From Rhodoplanes sp049284695 (lineage in GTDB: Bacteria > Pseudomonadota > Alphaproteobacteria > Rhizobiales > Xanthobacteraceae), in the NCBI GenBank assembly GCA_049284695.1, contig JBAPYK010000179.1, positions 1-19,710 of the forward strand: a DNA stretch of 19,710 nt, written 5' to 3'. Below the pieces are notes generated by a model. That model did not search any database and was not told the DNA's origin. It was given only the letters and a program-made list of their open reading frames with translations. Shown in pieces: positions 1 through 6,441 of the stretch (positions are counted from its first letter, which is position 1; every line of letters starts with the position of its first letter). A program made the translations under genes and the position numbers.

Positions 1-161
1 TCATCGGGGTCGCGAAGGACCGCAAGCCGGGCCGCGCCATCATCGGCTCGGCGCTCGATAATCTCGTCAAAGGCGCGTCGGGTCAGGCGGTGCAGAACAT
101 GAACCTGATGCTCGGCTTTCCCGAGACGACGGGCCTGGAGCAGATCGCGCTGTTTCCGTGA
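1..161 (+). CDS. argC: N-acetyl-gamma-glutamyl-phosphate reductase, C-terminal end (partial)
   Basis: The window opens inside this gene, read in the frame whose codons begin at base 3, with the stop TGA at 159-161. About 52 residues are visible and end in the segment LVKGASGQAVQNMNLMLGF followed by PETTGL, which I recognise as the conserved C-terminus of ArgC. ArgC makes N-acetylglutamate semialdehyde from N-acetylglutamyl phosphate with NADPH in cytosolic arginine synthesis. The catalytic Cys lies upstream, outside the window, so only the C-terminal domain can be judged, and it looks intact. The next gene is convergent. The product is confident because the GQAVQNMN stretch is very characteristic. 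Confidence 0.9.
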   Translation, partial: IGVAKDRKPGRAIIGSALDNLVKGASGQAVQNMNLMLGFPETTGLEQIALFP

Positions 162-226
162 CCTAACGCGGCGTCTGGATTGTCAGGCTCGGCATTCATT
201 TGCGAGGGCGCGACATTTTTCTTGCT

Positions 227-248
227 CCCTCCCCCTTGCGGGGGAGGG
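227..248. repeat. C-tract/G-tract hairpin in argC-CBS convergent gap
   Basis: A perfect 9-bp inverted repeat: CCCTCCCCC (227-235), loop TTGC, GGGGGAGGG (240-248), followed by further G runs to about 262. It lies between two convergent genes. Similar CCCTCCCCC-TTGC-GGGGGAGGG elements are common dispersed intergenic repeats in alphaproteobacterial genomes (from memory). It could act as a bidirectional transcription stop, although no clear T-tract follows. The G runs could also form a quadruplex on the plus strand. Confidence 0.6.
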
Positions 249-263
249 TTGGGGAAGGGGGGT

Positions 264-306
264 ATTTTCTGGCGGTGAGCCGGCTCCCACTTCGCCGGAA
301 AAATGC
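264..306. repeat. Palindromic intergenic repeat, copy 1 (degenerate left arm)
   Basis: This stretch shares its core CTCCCACTTCGCCGGAAAAA and the preceding ATTTTCT/GCCGG pattern with the element at 1235-1277, in the same orientation. Here the left arm has diverged (GGCGGTGA instead of CCGGCGAA), so the stem is weaker. It ends one base before the TAA of the CBS-domain gene (308-310 on the minus strand). Elements of this GAAGTGGGAACCGG type are abundant in Hyphomicrobiales genomes (from memory). It may serve as a 3' end processing or termination site for the minus-strand gene. Confidence 0.65.
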
Positions 307-307
307 G

Positions 308-997
308 TTAGGTGCCGCTGAGGATCGGGCGGACGATAAGATTGTCCTTCACCGCCTTCACGCCCGGCATCGTCTCGATGGCGACGCGGATCGCCTGTTT
401 TTCCGGCGGCGAGTCGACGATGCCCCAGACGTCGGCCACCCCGCCGGCGACCGTCACATTAATCAGCGCTCCCCGGCTCCATGGCTCGTCGGCGAGGCGT
501 TTCATGATCGCCTCGCGCAGCTCGGAATCCGCGACTGTCCGCGCAGGGATCTCGCTGCGCAGTGAGGCGAGCGCGTGCAGCAGGTTGGCACGGCTGACAA
601 TGCCGACGAGCTTGTCGCCCTTGACGATCGGCACCCGCTTGATCCGGCTGCTTTCGAGCATTTCGGCGATCTCGCTGACCGGCGTATCGGGCGTCGCGGT
701 GATCACCTTGCTGCTCATCACGTCGACGATCTTGCGGCTATGCTCTTTCACATATTCGGTGGCGAGCTCGTCGTGGCCCATCAGCAATTTCAGCCACCAG
801 GAGCGCTCGTGTTCGGTGCCGGTTTCCGCCCGCCTAAACAGATCGCCCTCGCTCACAACGCCGACCAAGCGGCCTTGAGCGTCCACCACCGGCGCTCCGC
901 CGATCCTTTTCTTGAGCAGGGTCTCAGCCGCTTCCCGCACGCTGCCATCAGCCGCCACGGTGATGACATCGGTCGTCATGATGTCGGAGGCCTTCAT
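308..997 (-). CDS. CBS-domain pair plus BON domain protein
   Basis: A 229-residue soluble protein. Two CBS domains occupy roughly residues 1-65 (MKASDIMTTDVITV, then GAPVVDAQGRLVGVVSEGDL) and 85-150 (VMSSKVITATPDTPVSEIA, then RVPIVKGDKLVGIVSRANLL). A BON domain follows at about 160-222 (SELREAIMKRL to GVKAVKDNL). CBS pairs usually bind adenine nucleotides and act as energy sensors; the BON module is thought to bind membranes or ligands. The open frame extends upstream to 1117, but the ATG at 997 is chosen because GGAGAGG lies about 9 bases before it and the CBS motif begins at once. It converges on argC and lies downstream of phaC on the same strand after a 280-base gap. No enzyme domain is attached, so its target is unknown. 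Confidence 0.88.
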   Translation of the reverse strand: MKASDIMTTDVITVAADGSVREAAETLLKKRIGGAPVVDAQGRLVGVVSEGDLFRRAETGTEHERSWWLKLLMGHDELATEYVKEHSRKIVDVMSSKVITATPDTPVSEIAEMLESSRIKRVPIVKGDKLVGIVSRANLLHALASLRSEIPARTVADSELREAIMKRLADEPWSRGALINVTVAGGVADVWGIVDSPPEKQAIRVAIETMPGVKAVKDNLIVRPILSGT

Positions 998-1180
998 GGG
1001 CGCAATCCTCTCCAGTTGGTTCTTATGGCGCGGGCGACCATCGTCGCTCGGCCGGGACTGTCGGAAGCACGCCAGCGCGCGGCATTGACTTGGCTCAACT
1101 CTCACGCGCCCGAACAAGAGACGGCGCGCAAGTCGCCTCGCGCGCCGTCGAGCATTGGGAAGAGCCGCAATTGACGGCTT

Positions 1181-1215
1181 GAGCGAATTCCGTTCGGTGA
1201 AATCGGAATTCGCTC
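1181..1215. repeat. Perfect 12-bp inverted repeat with 11-nt loop
   Basis: The arms GAGCGAATTCCG (1181-1192) and CGGAATTCGCTC (1204-1215) are perfectly complementary around the loop TTCGGTGAAAT. It sits 20 bases from the palindrome at 1235-1277, and the two together form a composite element between the phaC 3' end and the CBS gene promoter region. It could be part of the phaC transcription stop or a dispersed repeat; no T-run follows on the minus strand. Confidence 0.7.
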
Positions 1216-1234
1216 GATTTGCCCTTTCGCGGTC

Positions 1235-1277
1235 GCATTTTCTCCGGCGAACCGGTTCCCACTTCGCCGGAAAATGC
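1235..1277. repeat. Palindromic intergenic repeat, copy 2 (abuts phaC stop)
   Basis: A 43-nt palindrome with arms GCATTTTC(TC)CGGCGAA and TTCGCCGGAAAATGC and the loop CCGGTTCCCAC; the left arm carries a 2-nt bulge. Its last base directly touches the TGA of phaC (1278-1280, minus strand). It is a better-preserved version of the element at 264-306. Its position suggests a role in phaC transcript termination or 3' end stability, as proposed for REP-like elements. That role is inference. Confidence 0.75.
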
Positions 1278-3245
1278 TCAGTCGCGCATTTTCACATAAG
1301 CGCCCGGCGCGTCTTCGATGACCGGGAAGTTAGGGTTGGAGCCGGGCTGGCGCGCCGGGATTTCGGAGCGATCGAAGTTCTTGATCCACTCGATCCAGAA
1401 GGGCCACCACGAGCCCTTGGTCTCGGTCGCCTGCTTGAGCCACGCCTCGGGATCATCGTAGCCATCGGGCTTCGGGCCGGTCCAGTACTGATACTTGCCG
1501 CCGGCCGGCGGATTGACGATGCCGGCGATGTGGCCGGAGCCGGCGAGCAGAAAGTCCACCGGCCCGCCGAAGAATTTGCAGCCGATGAGCACCGACTTCG
1601 CCGGCGCGATGTGGTCTTCGCGGGTGGCGACGTTGCAGATCGGCGTCGCCACCTTCTTGAGGTCGAGGCGGACGCCGTCGAGCTCCATCTCGCCTTTGCT
1701 GAGCTTGTTCTCCATGTAGCAGTTGCGCAGATAGTAGGAGTGGTTCGCCGCCGGCATGCGCGTGGAGTCGGAGTTCCAGTACAGCAGGTCGAACGGGAAG
1801 GGCTGCTCGCCCTTGAGATAGTTGGAAATGATGTAGGGCCAGACGAGGTCGTTCGAGCGCAGGAAGTTGAACACCGTCGCCATCTTCTTGCCTTCGAGAT
1901 AGCCGAGCTCGGCCATCCGCCGTTCGATCGCTTCCACCTGTGCAGGCTCGGCGGTGAACAGCGTGAGATCGCCGCCGTGCTCGAAGTCGACCTGGGCGGT
2001 GAACATGGTCGCCGAAACGATCTTTTCGAGCCCGCCTTTCTCGGCAAGGTAGGCCATCGTCACCGCGAGCATGGTGCCGCCGACGCAATAGCCGATCGTG
2101 TGCGCCGTCGGCTCGCCGGTGATTTCCAGCACTTTGTTGAGCGCCTCGATCGGGCCCTGGTGCATGTAGTCGGCGAACGTCTTGGTCGCGAGCCGCGCGT
2201 CGGGATTGATCCAGGAGATGACGAACACGGTCACGCCCTGGCTCACCACCCATTTGATGAACGACTTCTCTTCGTTGAGATCGAGAATGTAATACTTGTT
2301 GATCCAGGGCGGCACGATCAGCAGCGGCGTCTTCAGCACGTTCTCGGTGGTCGGCGTGTACTGGATGAGCTGCATCAGCTCGTTCTGATAGACGATCTTG
2401 CCGGGCGTGACCGCGATATTGCGGCCGACCTCGAATTGGCTGTGATCGGACTGGCGAATGCGCAATTCGCCGCCGCCGGCCTCGATGTCCTCGGCGAGCA
2501 TCTTCATGCCGCGCGCGAGGTTCTCAGCGTTCGAGGAGAGCGTCAGGCGCAGAAGCTCGGGATTGGTGAACAGGAAGTTCGAGGGCGCGATCGCGTTGAC
2601 GAGCTGCTTGACGTAGAAATCCGCCTTGCGCTTCGTGTGGCGGTCGAGGCCCTTGGTTTCCGCCACGATGTGGTCGGCCCAATGGCTGGTGACCAAGTAG
2701 GCCTGCTTGAGGAAGTCGAAATACTGGTTCGTCGACCATTCCGGATCGGCGAAACGCCGGTCACGCGGATCAGCCTTGGCGACCGGCTCGACCTGCTCGC
2801 CCGCCATGCGGCGCACCGCATTCGACCACAGATCGAGATAGGCCTTGCTCAGATTGGTCTGCAGTTCGACCGTGCGCCGCGGGTCGGTCATCCAATATTC
2901 GGCGACCCGGCCGAGCGTCTTGACGATATCGGTGACCTGCTCGTGCGGCTCCTTGACCTTACCTTCGGCGCGCGGCTTTAGCCAGGCGGCGAAAGCCTTG
3001 CCGCCTTCCTCCACGACCTTGGCCATGTTGGTCGCGAATTTCTCGATATCGATCTGAGGCGGGGGCTGCGGTTCCGCGGGCGCCTTGGCCTTCTTCGCGG
3101 GCTTGGCGGGAGCGGCGGCGCCGTTTCCTTCGGCTTTTGCCGGAGCGGGCGGGGAATGCTCGGTCACTTGCGGGGCAGGAGATTGGTCCGTTGCTTGCGC
3201 GTCTTGTTTCATGTCCATGGGGGAGGGGCTCCTTGCTTTGGACAT
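1278..3245 (-). CDS. phaC: Class I poly(3-hydroxyalkanoate) synthase PhaC
   Basis: A 655-residue protein that polymerises hydroxyacyl-CoA into PHA granules. The N-terminal PhaC domain spans about 120-290 and is followed by an alpha/beta-hydrolase fold. The lipase-like box GYCVGG supplies the catalytic Cys387, with Asp544 in TREDHIAP and His572 in SGHIAGIVNPP, so the triad is complete. The first 65 residues are a Pro/Ala/Lys-rich extension of low complexity, longer than in many class I enzymes. Two starts are plausible. The ATG at 3245 has GAGGT 4-5 bases upstream. The ATG at 3218 (Met10) has AAGGAG about 10 bases upstream. I keep the longer one. No phaA, phaB or phasin gene is adjacent; the lipoprotein gene at 3316 is divergent. 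Confidence 0.96.
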   Translation of the reverse strand: MSKARSPSPMDMKQDAQATDQSPAPQVTEHSPPAPAKAEGNGAAAPAKPAKKAKAPAEPQPPPQIDIEKFATNMAKVVEEGGKAFAAWLKPRAEGKVKEPHEQVTDIVKTLGRVAEYWMTDPRRTVELQTNLSKAYLDLWSNAVRRMAGEQVEPVAKADPRDRRFADPEWSTNQYFDFLKQAYLVTSHWADHIVAETKGLDRHTKRKADFYVKQLVNAIAPSNFLFTNPELLRLTLSSNAENLARGMKMLAEDIEAGGGELRIRQSDHSQFEVGRNIAVTPGKIVYQNELMQLIQYTPTTENVLKTPLLIVPPWINKYYILDLNEEKSFIKWVVSQGVTVFVISWINPDARLATKTFADYMHQGPIEALNKVLEITGEPTAHTIGYCVGGTMLAVTMAYLAEKGGLEKIVSATMFTAQVDFEHGGDLTLFTAEPAQVEAIERRMAELGYLEGKKMATVFNFLRSNDLVWPYIISNYLKGEQPFPFDLLYWNSDSTRMPAANHSYYLRNCYMENKLSKGEMELDGVRLDLKKVATPICNVATREDHIAPAKSVLIGCKFFGGPVDFLLAGSGHIAGIVNPPAGGKYQYWTGPKPDGYDDPEAWLKQATETKGSWWPFWIEWIKNFDRSEIPARQPGSNPNFPVIEDAPGAYVKMRD

Positions 3246-3249
3246 ATTA

Positions 3250-3265
3250 CCTCGATACGGCGAGG
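3250..3265 (-). promoter_or_regulatory. Small hairpin covering the phaC upstream ribosome binding site
   Basis: On the minus strand CCTCG-CCGTAT-CGAGG forms a 5-bp stem, and the second arm contains the GAGG that would serve as Shine-Dalgarno for the ATG at 3245. Pairing would mask this site and favour the internal start at 3218, which has its own AAGGAG. The stem is short, so this is suggestive only. Confidence 0.25.
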
Positions 3266-3315
3266 TTCAGCCAGTCTTAAACGGTCGCTTTTTTAAATGT
3301 TCATCGTCCAGCATC

Positions 3316-3693
3316 ATGTCTAGAACCGAACCACCGCGCCGTCGAGTGCCGATGTGGCATATTGTGCTCGCGCTCGGCGCCGCGACGGTCATTGCAGGAT
3401 GCTCGTCCGTCATCTCGAGCCTTCCCACCGCAGTCGGGGGGCTTCCGGAAGGGACGCCGGAGCGGTCGGCCGATCCGCCGGCCTTCCCCCGAGTCCATGA
3501 GATGCCGCCGCAGCGTTCCGAGGGCGTGTTGTCCGGTGCGGAGCGCAAGAAGGTCGAATCCGATCTCGCCGCGGCGCGCGACAACGCTGCTCGCCGCGCC
3601 ACCGAGGCTAGCGCGGCGGCTTCTGGAGCCAGCGCCACAGCGGCAACTGGGGCCAACGCCGCGACCACCGAGGCTAACGCCGCGGCGCGCTAA
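3316..3693 (+). CDS. Small Ala-rich lipoprotein, function unknown
   Basis: A 125-residue protein with a basic N-terminus, a hydrophobic segment (VPMWHIVLALGAATV) and a lipobox IAGC at Cys29, so it is predicted to be an exported lipoprotein. The middle is Pro-rich, then comes a charged stretch, GAERKKVESDLAAARDNAARRATEA, which looks helical, and an Ala/Thr-rich tail. The tail carries an imperfect in-frame 20-base direct repeat (3601-3620 and 3667-3686). The start is uncertain: neither ATG 3316 nor ATG 3352 (Met13, which puts the Cys at 17, a more usual distance) has a strong ribosome site. Similar small lipoproteins occur beside phaC in related genomes (memory). No known enzyme fold is visible. 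Confidence 0.72.
   Translation: MSRTEPPRRRVPMWHIVLALGAATVIAGCSSVISSLPTAVGGLPEGTPERSADPPAFPRVHEMPPQRSEGVLSGAERKKVESDLAAARDNAARRATEASAAASGASATAATGANAATTEANAAAR
3601..3686 (+). repeat. In-frame imperfect direct repeat in lipoprotein tail
   Basis: ACCGAGGCTAGCGCGGCGGC at 3601-3620 recurs as ACCGAGGCTAACGCCGCGGC at 3667-3686, 66 bases (22 codons) apart, each encoding TEA(S/N)AAA. Length change here would preserve the reading frame and only shorten or lengthen the Ala-rich tail. Confidence 0.6.
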
Positions 3694-3770
3694 AGCCCGC
3701 AAAGTCGAATAAGACGGATCCGCCGCGCGCCGAGGCGCTTTACTACCCCCATTTATATCGTATTACAGGT

Positions 3771-3787
3771 CGCCCCGATTCGGGGCG
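3771..3787. terminator. Hairpin between lipoprotein and alaC genes
   Basis: CGCCCCG (3771-3777), loop ATT, CGGGGCG (3781-3787) is a perfect 7-bp GC-rich stem 77 bases after the lipoprotein stop and 36 bases before alaC. It could end the lipoprotein transcript, but only GTT follows, so it is a weak intrinsic terminator. It could equally be a leader hairpin of the alaC-hom transcript. Confidence 0.4.
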
Positions 3788-3823
3788 GTTAGCAAAGGCC
3801 GCCGCAACGAGAGCCTCGCCGAG

Positions 3824-5047
3824 ATGTCCATGGAACAGTTTCACCGCATTCGCCGGTTGCCGCCCTACGTGTTCGAACAGGTGAACCGCGCCAAGGCGGC
3901 TGCGCGCAATGCGGGAGCCGACATCATCGATCTCGGCATGGGCAATCCAGACCTGCCCGCCCCGGCCCATGTCGTCGAAAAGCTCAAGGAAACTGTGGGC
4001 AGGCCGCGCACCGACCGCTACTCCGCGTCCAAAGGGATTGCCGGGCTGCGCAAGGCGCAGGCCGCCTACTACGAGCGCCGCTTTGGGGTGAAGCTCAACC
4101 CGGAGACGCAGGTCGTCACGACGCTCGGCTCCAAAGAGGGCTTCGCCAATGTGGCCCAAGCGATCACCGCGCCGGGCGACGTGGTGCTGGTCCCCAATCC
4201 CAGCTATCCCATTCACGCCTTCGGCTTCCTGATGGCGGGCGGGGTGATCCGTTCGGTGCCGTCGGAGCCGACCCCCGCGCTTTTCGAGGCGCTCGAGCGG
4301 GCGGTCGTGCACTCGATCCCGAAGCCCACCGCCCTTGTCGTCTGCTATCCGGCCAATCCGACCGCCTACGTGGTGGACCTCGATTTCTACAAGGACGTCA
4401 TCGCCTTCGCCAAACGGCACGGGCTCATTGTCCTGTCCGATCTTGCCTATGCCGAGGTCTATTTCGACGGCAACCCGCCGCCCTCGATCCTGCAGGTGCC
4501 CGGGGCGATGGACGTCGCCGTCGAGTTCACCTCGATGTCGAAGACGTTTTCCATGCCCGGCTGGCGTATCGGCTTTGCGGTCGGCAACGAGCGGGTCATC
4601 GGCGCGCTTGCGCGGGTCAAGTCATACCTGGACTACGGCGCCTTCACCCCGGTGCAGGTCGCGGCGACGGCCGCCCTCAATGGGCCGGAGGAGTGCATTC
4701 GCGAAATGCGCGAGACCTATAAACGCCGGCGCGACGTGCTGGTCGAGAGCTTCGGGCGCGCCGGTTGGGAGATTCCCGCCCCCCGCGCTTCGATGTTCGC
4801 CTGGACGCCGCTGCCGCCGGCATTCCGCACGCTTGGGAGCATCGAGTTCGCGACGCTCCTCGTCGAGAAGGCCGAACTCGCCGTCTCCCCCGGCATCGGT
4901 TTCGGCGAGCACGGGGAAGGCTTCGTGCGCATCGCGCTCGTCGAGAACGAGCAGCGCATCCGGCAGGCGGCGCGCAATTTGCGCCGGTTCCTTGAGACCG
5001 GGCCGGACAAGCTGCACAACGTGGTTCCGCTTGCCAAGTTGCGCTAA
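3824..5047 (+). CDS. alaC: PLP-dependent aminotransferase, AlaC-type
   Basis: A 407-residue class I/II (fold type I) aminotransferase. It matches what I remember of E. coli AlaC along its length: FHRIRRLPPYVF, DLGMGNPDLPAP, TTLGSKEGFAN, VPNPSYPIHAFG, the Asn-Pro-Thr of YPANPTA, DLAYAEVYFDG and MSKTFSMPGWRIGF. Lys240 in MSKTF is the PLP Schiff-base lysine. AlaC transfers an amino group between glutamate and pyruvate to make alanine; close relatives are often labelled aspartate or LL-diaminopimelate aminotransferase, so the substrate is not settled. The start could be ATG 3824 or Met3 at 3830; neither has a clear ribosome site. hom follows 55 bases downstream, which suggests a link to amino-acid synthesis. 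Confidence 0.9.
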   Translation: MSMEQFHRIRRLPPYVFEQVNRAKAAARNAGADIIDLGMGNPDLPAPAHVVEKLKETVGRPRTDRYSASKGIAGLRKAQAAYYERRFGVKLNPETQVVTTLGSKEGFANVAQAITAPGDVVLVPNPSYPIHAFGFLMAGGVIRSVPSEPTPALFEALERAVVHSIPKPTALVVCYPANPTAYVVDLDFYKDVIAFAKRHGLIVLSDLAYAEVYFDGNPPPSILQVPGAMDVAVEFTSMSKTFSMPGWRIGFAVGNERVIGALARVKSYLDYGAFTPVQVAATAALNGPEECIREMRETYKRRRDVLVESFGRAGWEIPAPRASMFAWTPLPPAFRTLGSIEFATLLVEKAELAVSPGIGFGEHGEGFVRIALVENEQRIRQAARNLRRFLETGPDKLHNVVPLAKLR

Positions 5048-5102
5048 CTTTATCACCTAAGGCATTCTAAGCGTAAGTTAAATTATATCCGAAGGTCCTG
5101 CC

Positions 5103-6428
5103 ATGGTTGCGCCGCTCAAAATTGGTTTGGCCGGGCTCGGGACCGTGGGCGCCGCCGTCGCCCGTCTCATCGAGCAGGAAGCGGATAGCTTCGCGCTTCG
5201 CTGCGGCCGTCCGATCGAAGTGGCGGCGGTGACCGCGCGCTCCCGCTCCAAAAAGCGCGATCTCGGCTCGCGGCCGTTACGCTGGGCGAGCGACCCGGTG
5301 ACGCTTGCGACCGACCCGGAGGTCGACGTTTTCGTCGAGCTGATGGGCGGCGAGGGCGATCCAGCCAAGAGCGCGATCGAGGCAGCGCTGAAGGCCGGCA
5401 AGGCGGTGGTGACCGCGAACAAGGCGCTGCTCGCTCGCCACGGCGTGGCGCTTGCCGAACTCGCCGAGGCGCATGGCGCCGCCCTCGACTTCGAGGCGGC
5501 GGTCGGCGCGGCCATTCCGATCGTCAAGACGCTGCGCGAGGGGCTCGCCGGCAACACCTTCGATCGCGTCTACGGAATCCTCAACGGCACCTGCAACTAT
5601 ATCCTGACCCGGATGGAGCTGGATCGGCTTTCCTTCGCCGACTGTCTCAAAGATGCACAACGACTCGGCTATGCCGAAGCCGACCCGACGTTCGACGTGG
5701 AAGGCTACGACACGGCGCAGAAGCTTTCTCTCCTTGCGAGCCTCGCGTTCGGCATCAAGGTCAATCCGGAAGCCATTTTTGTCGAAGGGATTTCTTCAAT
5801 CATGCCGGAGGACATCGAGGCCGCGGCGGAACTCGGCTACCGGATCAAGCTGCTGGGGGTCGCGCTGCGCACCGAGGACGGCATCGAGCAGCGAGTGCAT
5901 CCGACCATGGTCCGGCTCGGTTCGCCGCTCGCGGAGGTCATGGGGGTGACCAACGCCGTCTCGATCGACGCCGAGGGGATCGCACCGATCACTTTGGTGG
6001 GGCCGGGGGCTGGCGGGGCGGCGACCGCTTCCGCCGTGGTCGCCAACCTCGGCGACATCGCCCGCGGGATACGGGCCGCGCCGTTCGGACGCCCGGCCGC
6101 GGCTCTGGTCGCGAGCGGCCGCGCCCCGATGCAGCGCCACGAGGGCGGCTACTATATTCGCCTGCTGGCAGTCGATCGCCCTGGAACTTTTGCCACTATT
6201 GCGCGTCATCTTGCCGACGAACAGATTTCGCTTGAATCGATTGTTCAGCGTCGTCGCAATGCCGAGCCGCATGGCGGCGACGACCCGAAAAGCCCGCACT
6301 CGCCTGCGCCCGTCATCCTCGTGACCTACGCTACGACCGAAGACGCCGTCCATAAGGCCTTGCGCGAAATCAAAAATCGTGGCGTGATTGCAGGACGACC
6401 GCAAGTGATCCGGATCGAAAAGAACTAA
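5103..6428 (+). CDS. hom: Homoserine dehydrogenase with ACT domain
   Basis: A 441-residue enzyme that reduces aspartate semialdehyde to homoserine, on the threonine and methionine branch. The N-terminal NAD(P) fold shows GLAGLGTVG (residues 8-16), then VVTANKALL. The catalytic domain carries GILNGTCNYILT, EADPTFDVEGYDTAQKLS with the active-site Asp and Lys, and GPGAGGAATASAVV. An ACT domain begins near residue 350 (YYIRLLAVDRPGTF), as expected of the feedback-inhibited form. The start at 5103 has AAGGT 7 bases upstream. The length is normal for the family. The gap before it is AT-rich (AAGTTAAATTATATCC), so it may hold a promoter of its own. glpX starts 13 bases after the stop, so co-transcription is likely. 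Confidence 0.96.
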   Translation: MVAPLKIGLAGLGTVGAAVARLIEQEADSFALRCGRPIEVAAVTARSRSKKRDLGSRPLRWASDPVTLATDPEVDVFVELMGGEGDPAKSAIEAALKAGKAVVTANKALLARHGVALAELAEAHGAALDFEAAVGAAIPIVKTLREGLAGNTFDRVYGILNGTCNYILTRMELDRLSFADCLKDAQRLGYAEADPTFDVEGYDTAQKLSLLASLAFGIKVNPEAIFVEGISSIMPEDIEAAAELGYRIKLLGVALRTEDGIEQRVHPTMVRLGSPLAEVMGVTNAVSIDAEGIAPITLVGPGAGGAATASAVVANLGDIARGIRAAPFGRPAAALVASGRAPMQRHEGGYYIRLLAVDRPGTFATIARHLADEQISLESIVQRRRNAEPHGGDDPKSPHSPAPVILVTYATTEDAVHKALREIKNRGVIAGRPQVIRIEKN

Positions 6429-6441
6429 TGAGGCTGACCTC

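Noticed and set aside
1155..2981. 608-residue plus-strand open frame opposite phaC
   Set aside because: It is the mirror of a complete PhaC with an intact triad. Its translation is rich in Arg, His, Asp and Leu with no domain motif, as expected of the antisense of GC-rich coding DNA.
3824..5047. LL-diaminopimelate aminotransferase as a definite name
   Set aside because: The sequence follows E. coli AlaC more closely in my memory, and substrate cannot be told from these motifs.
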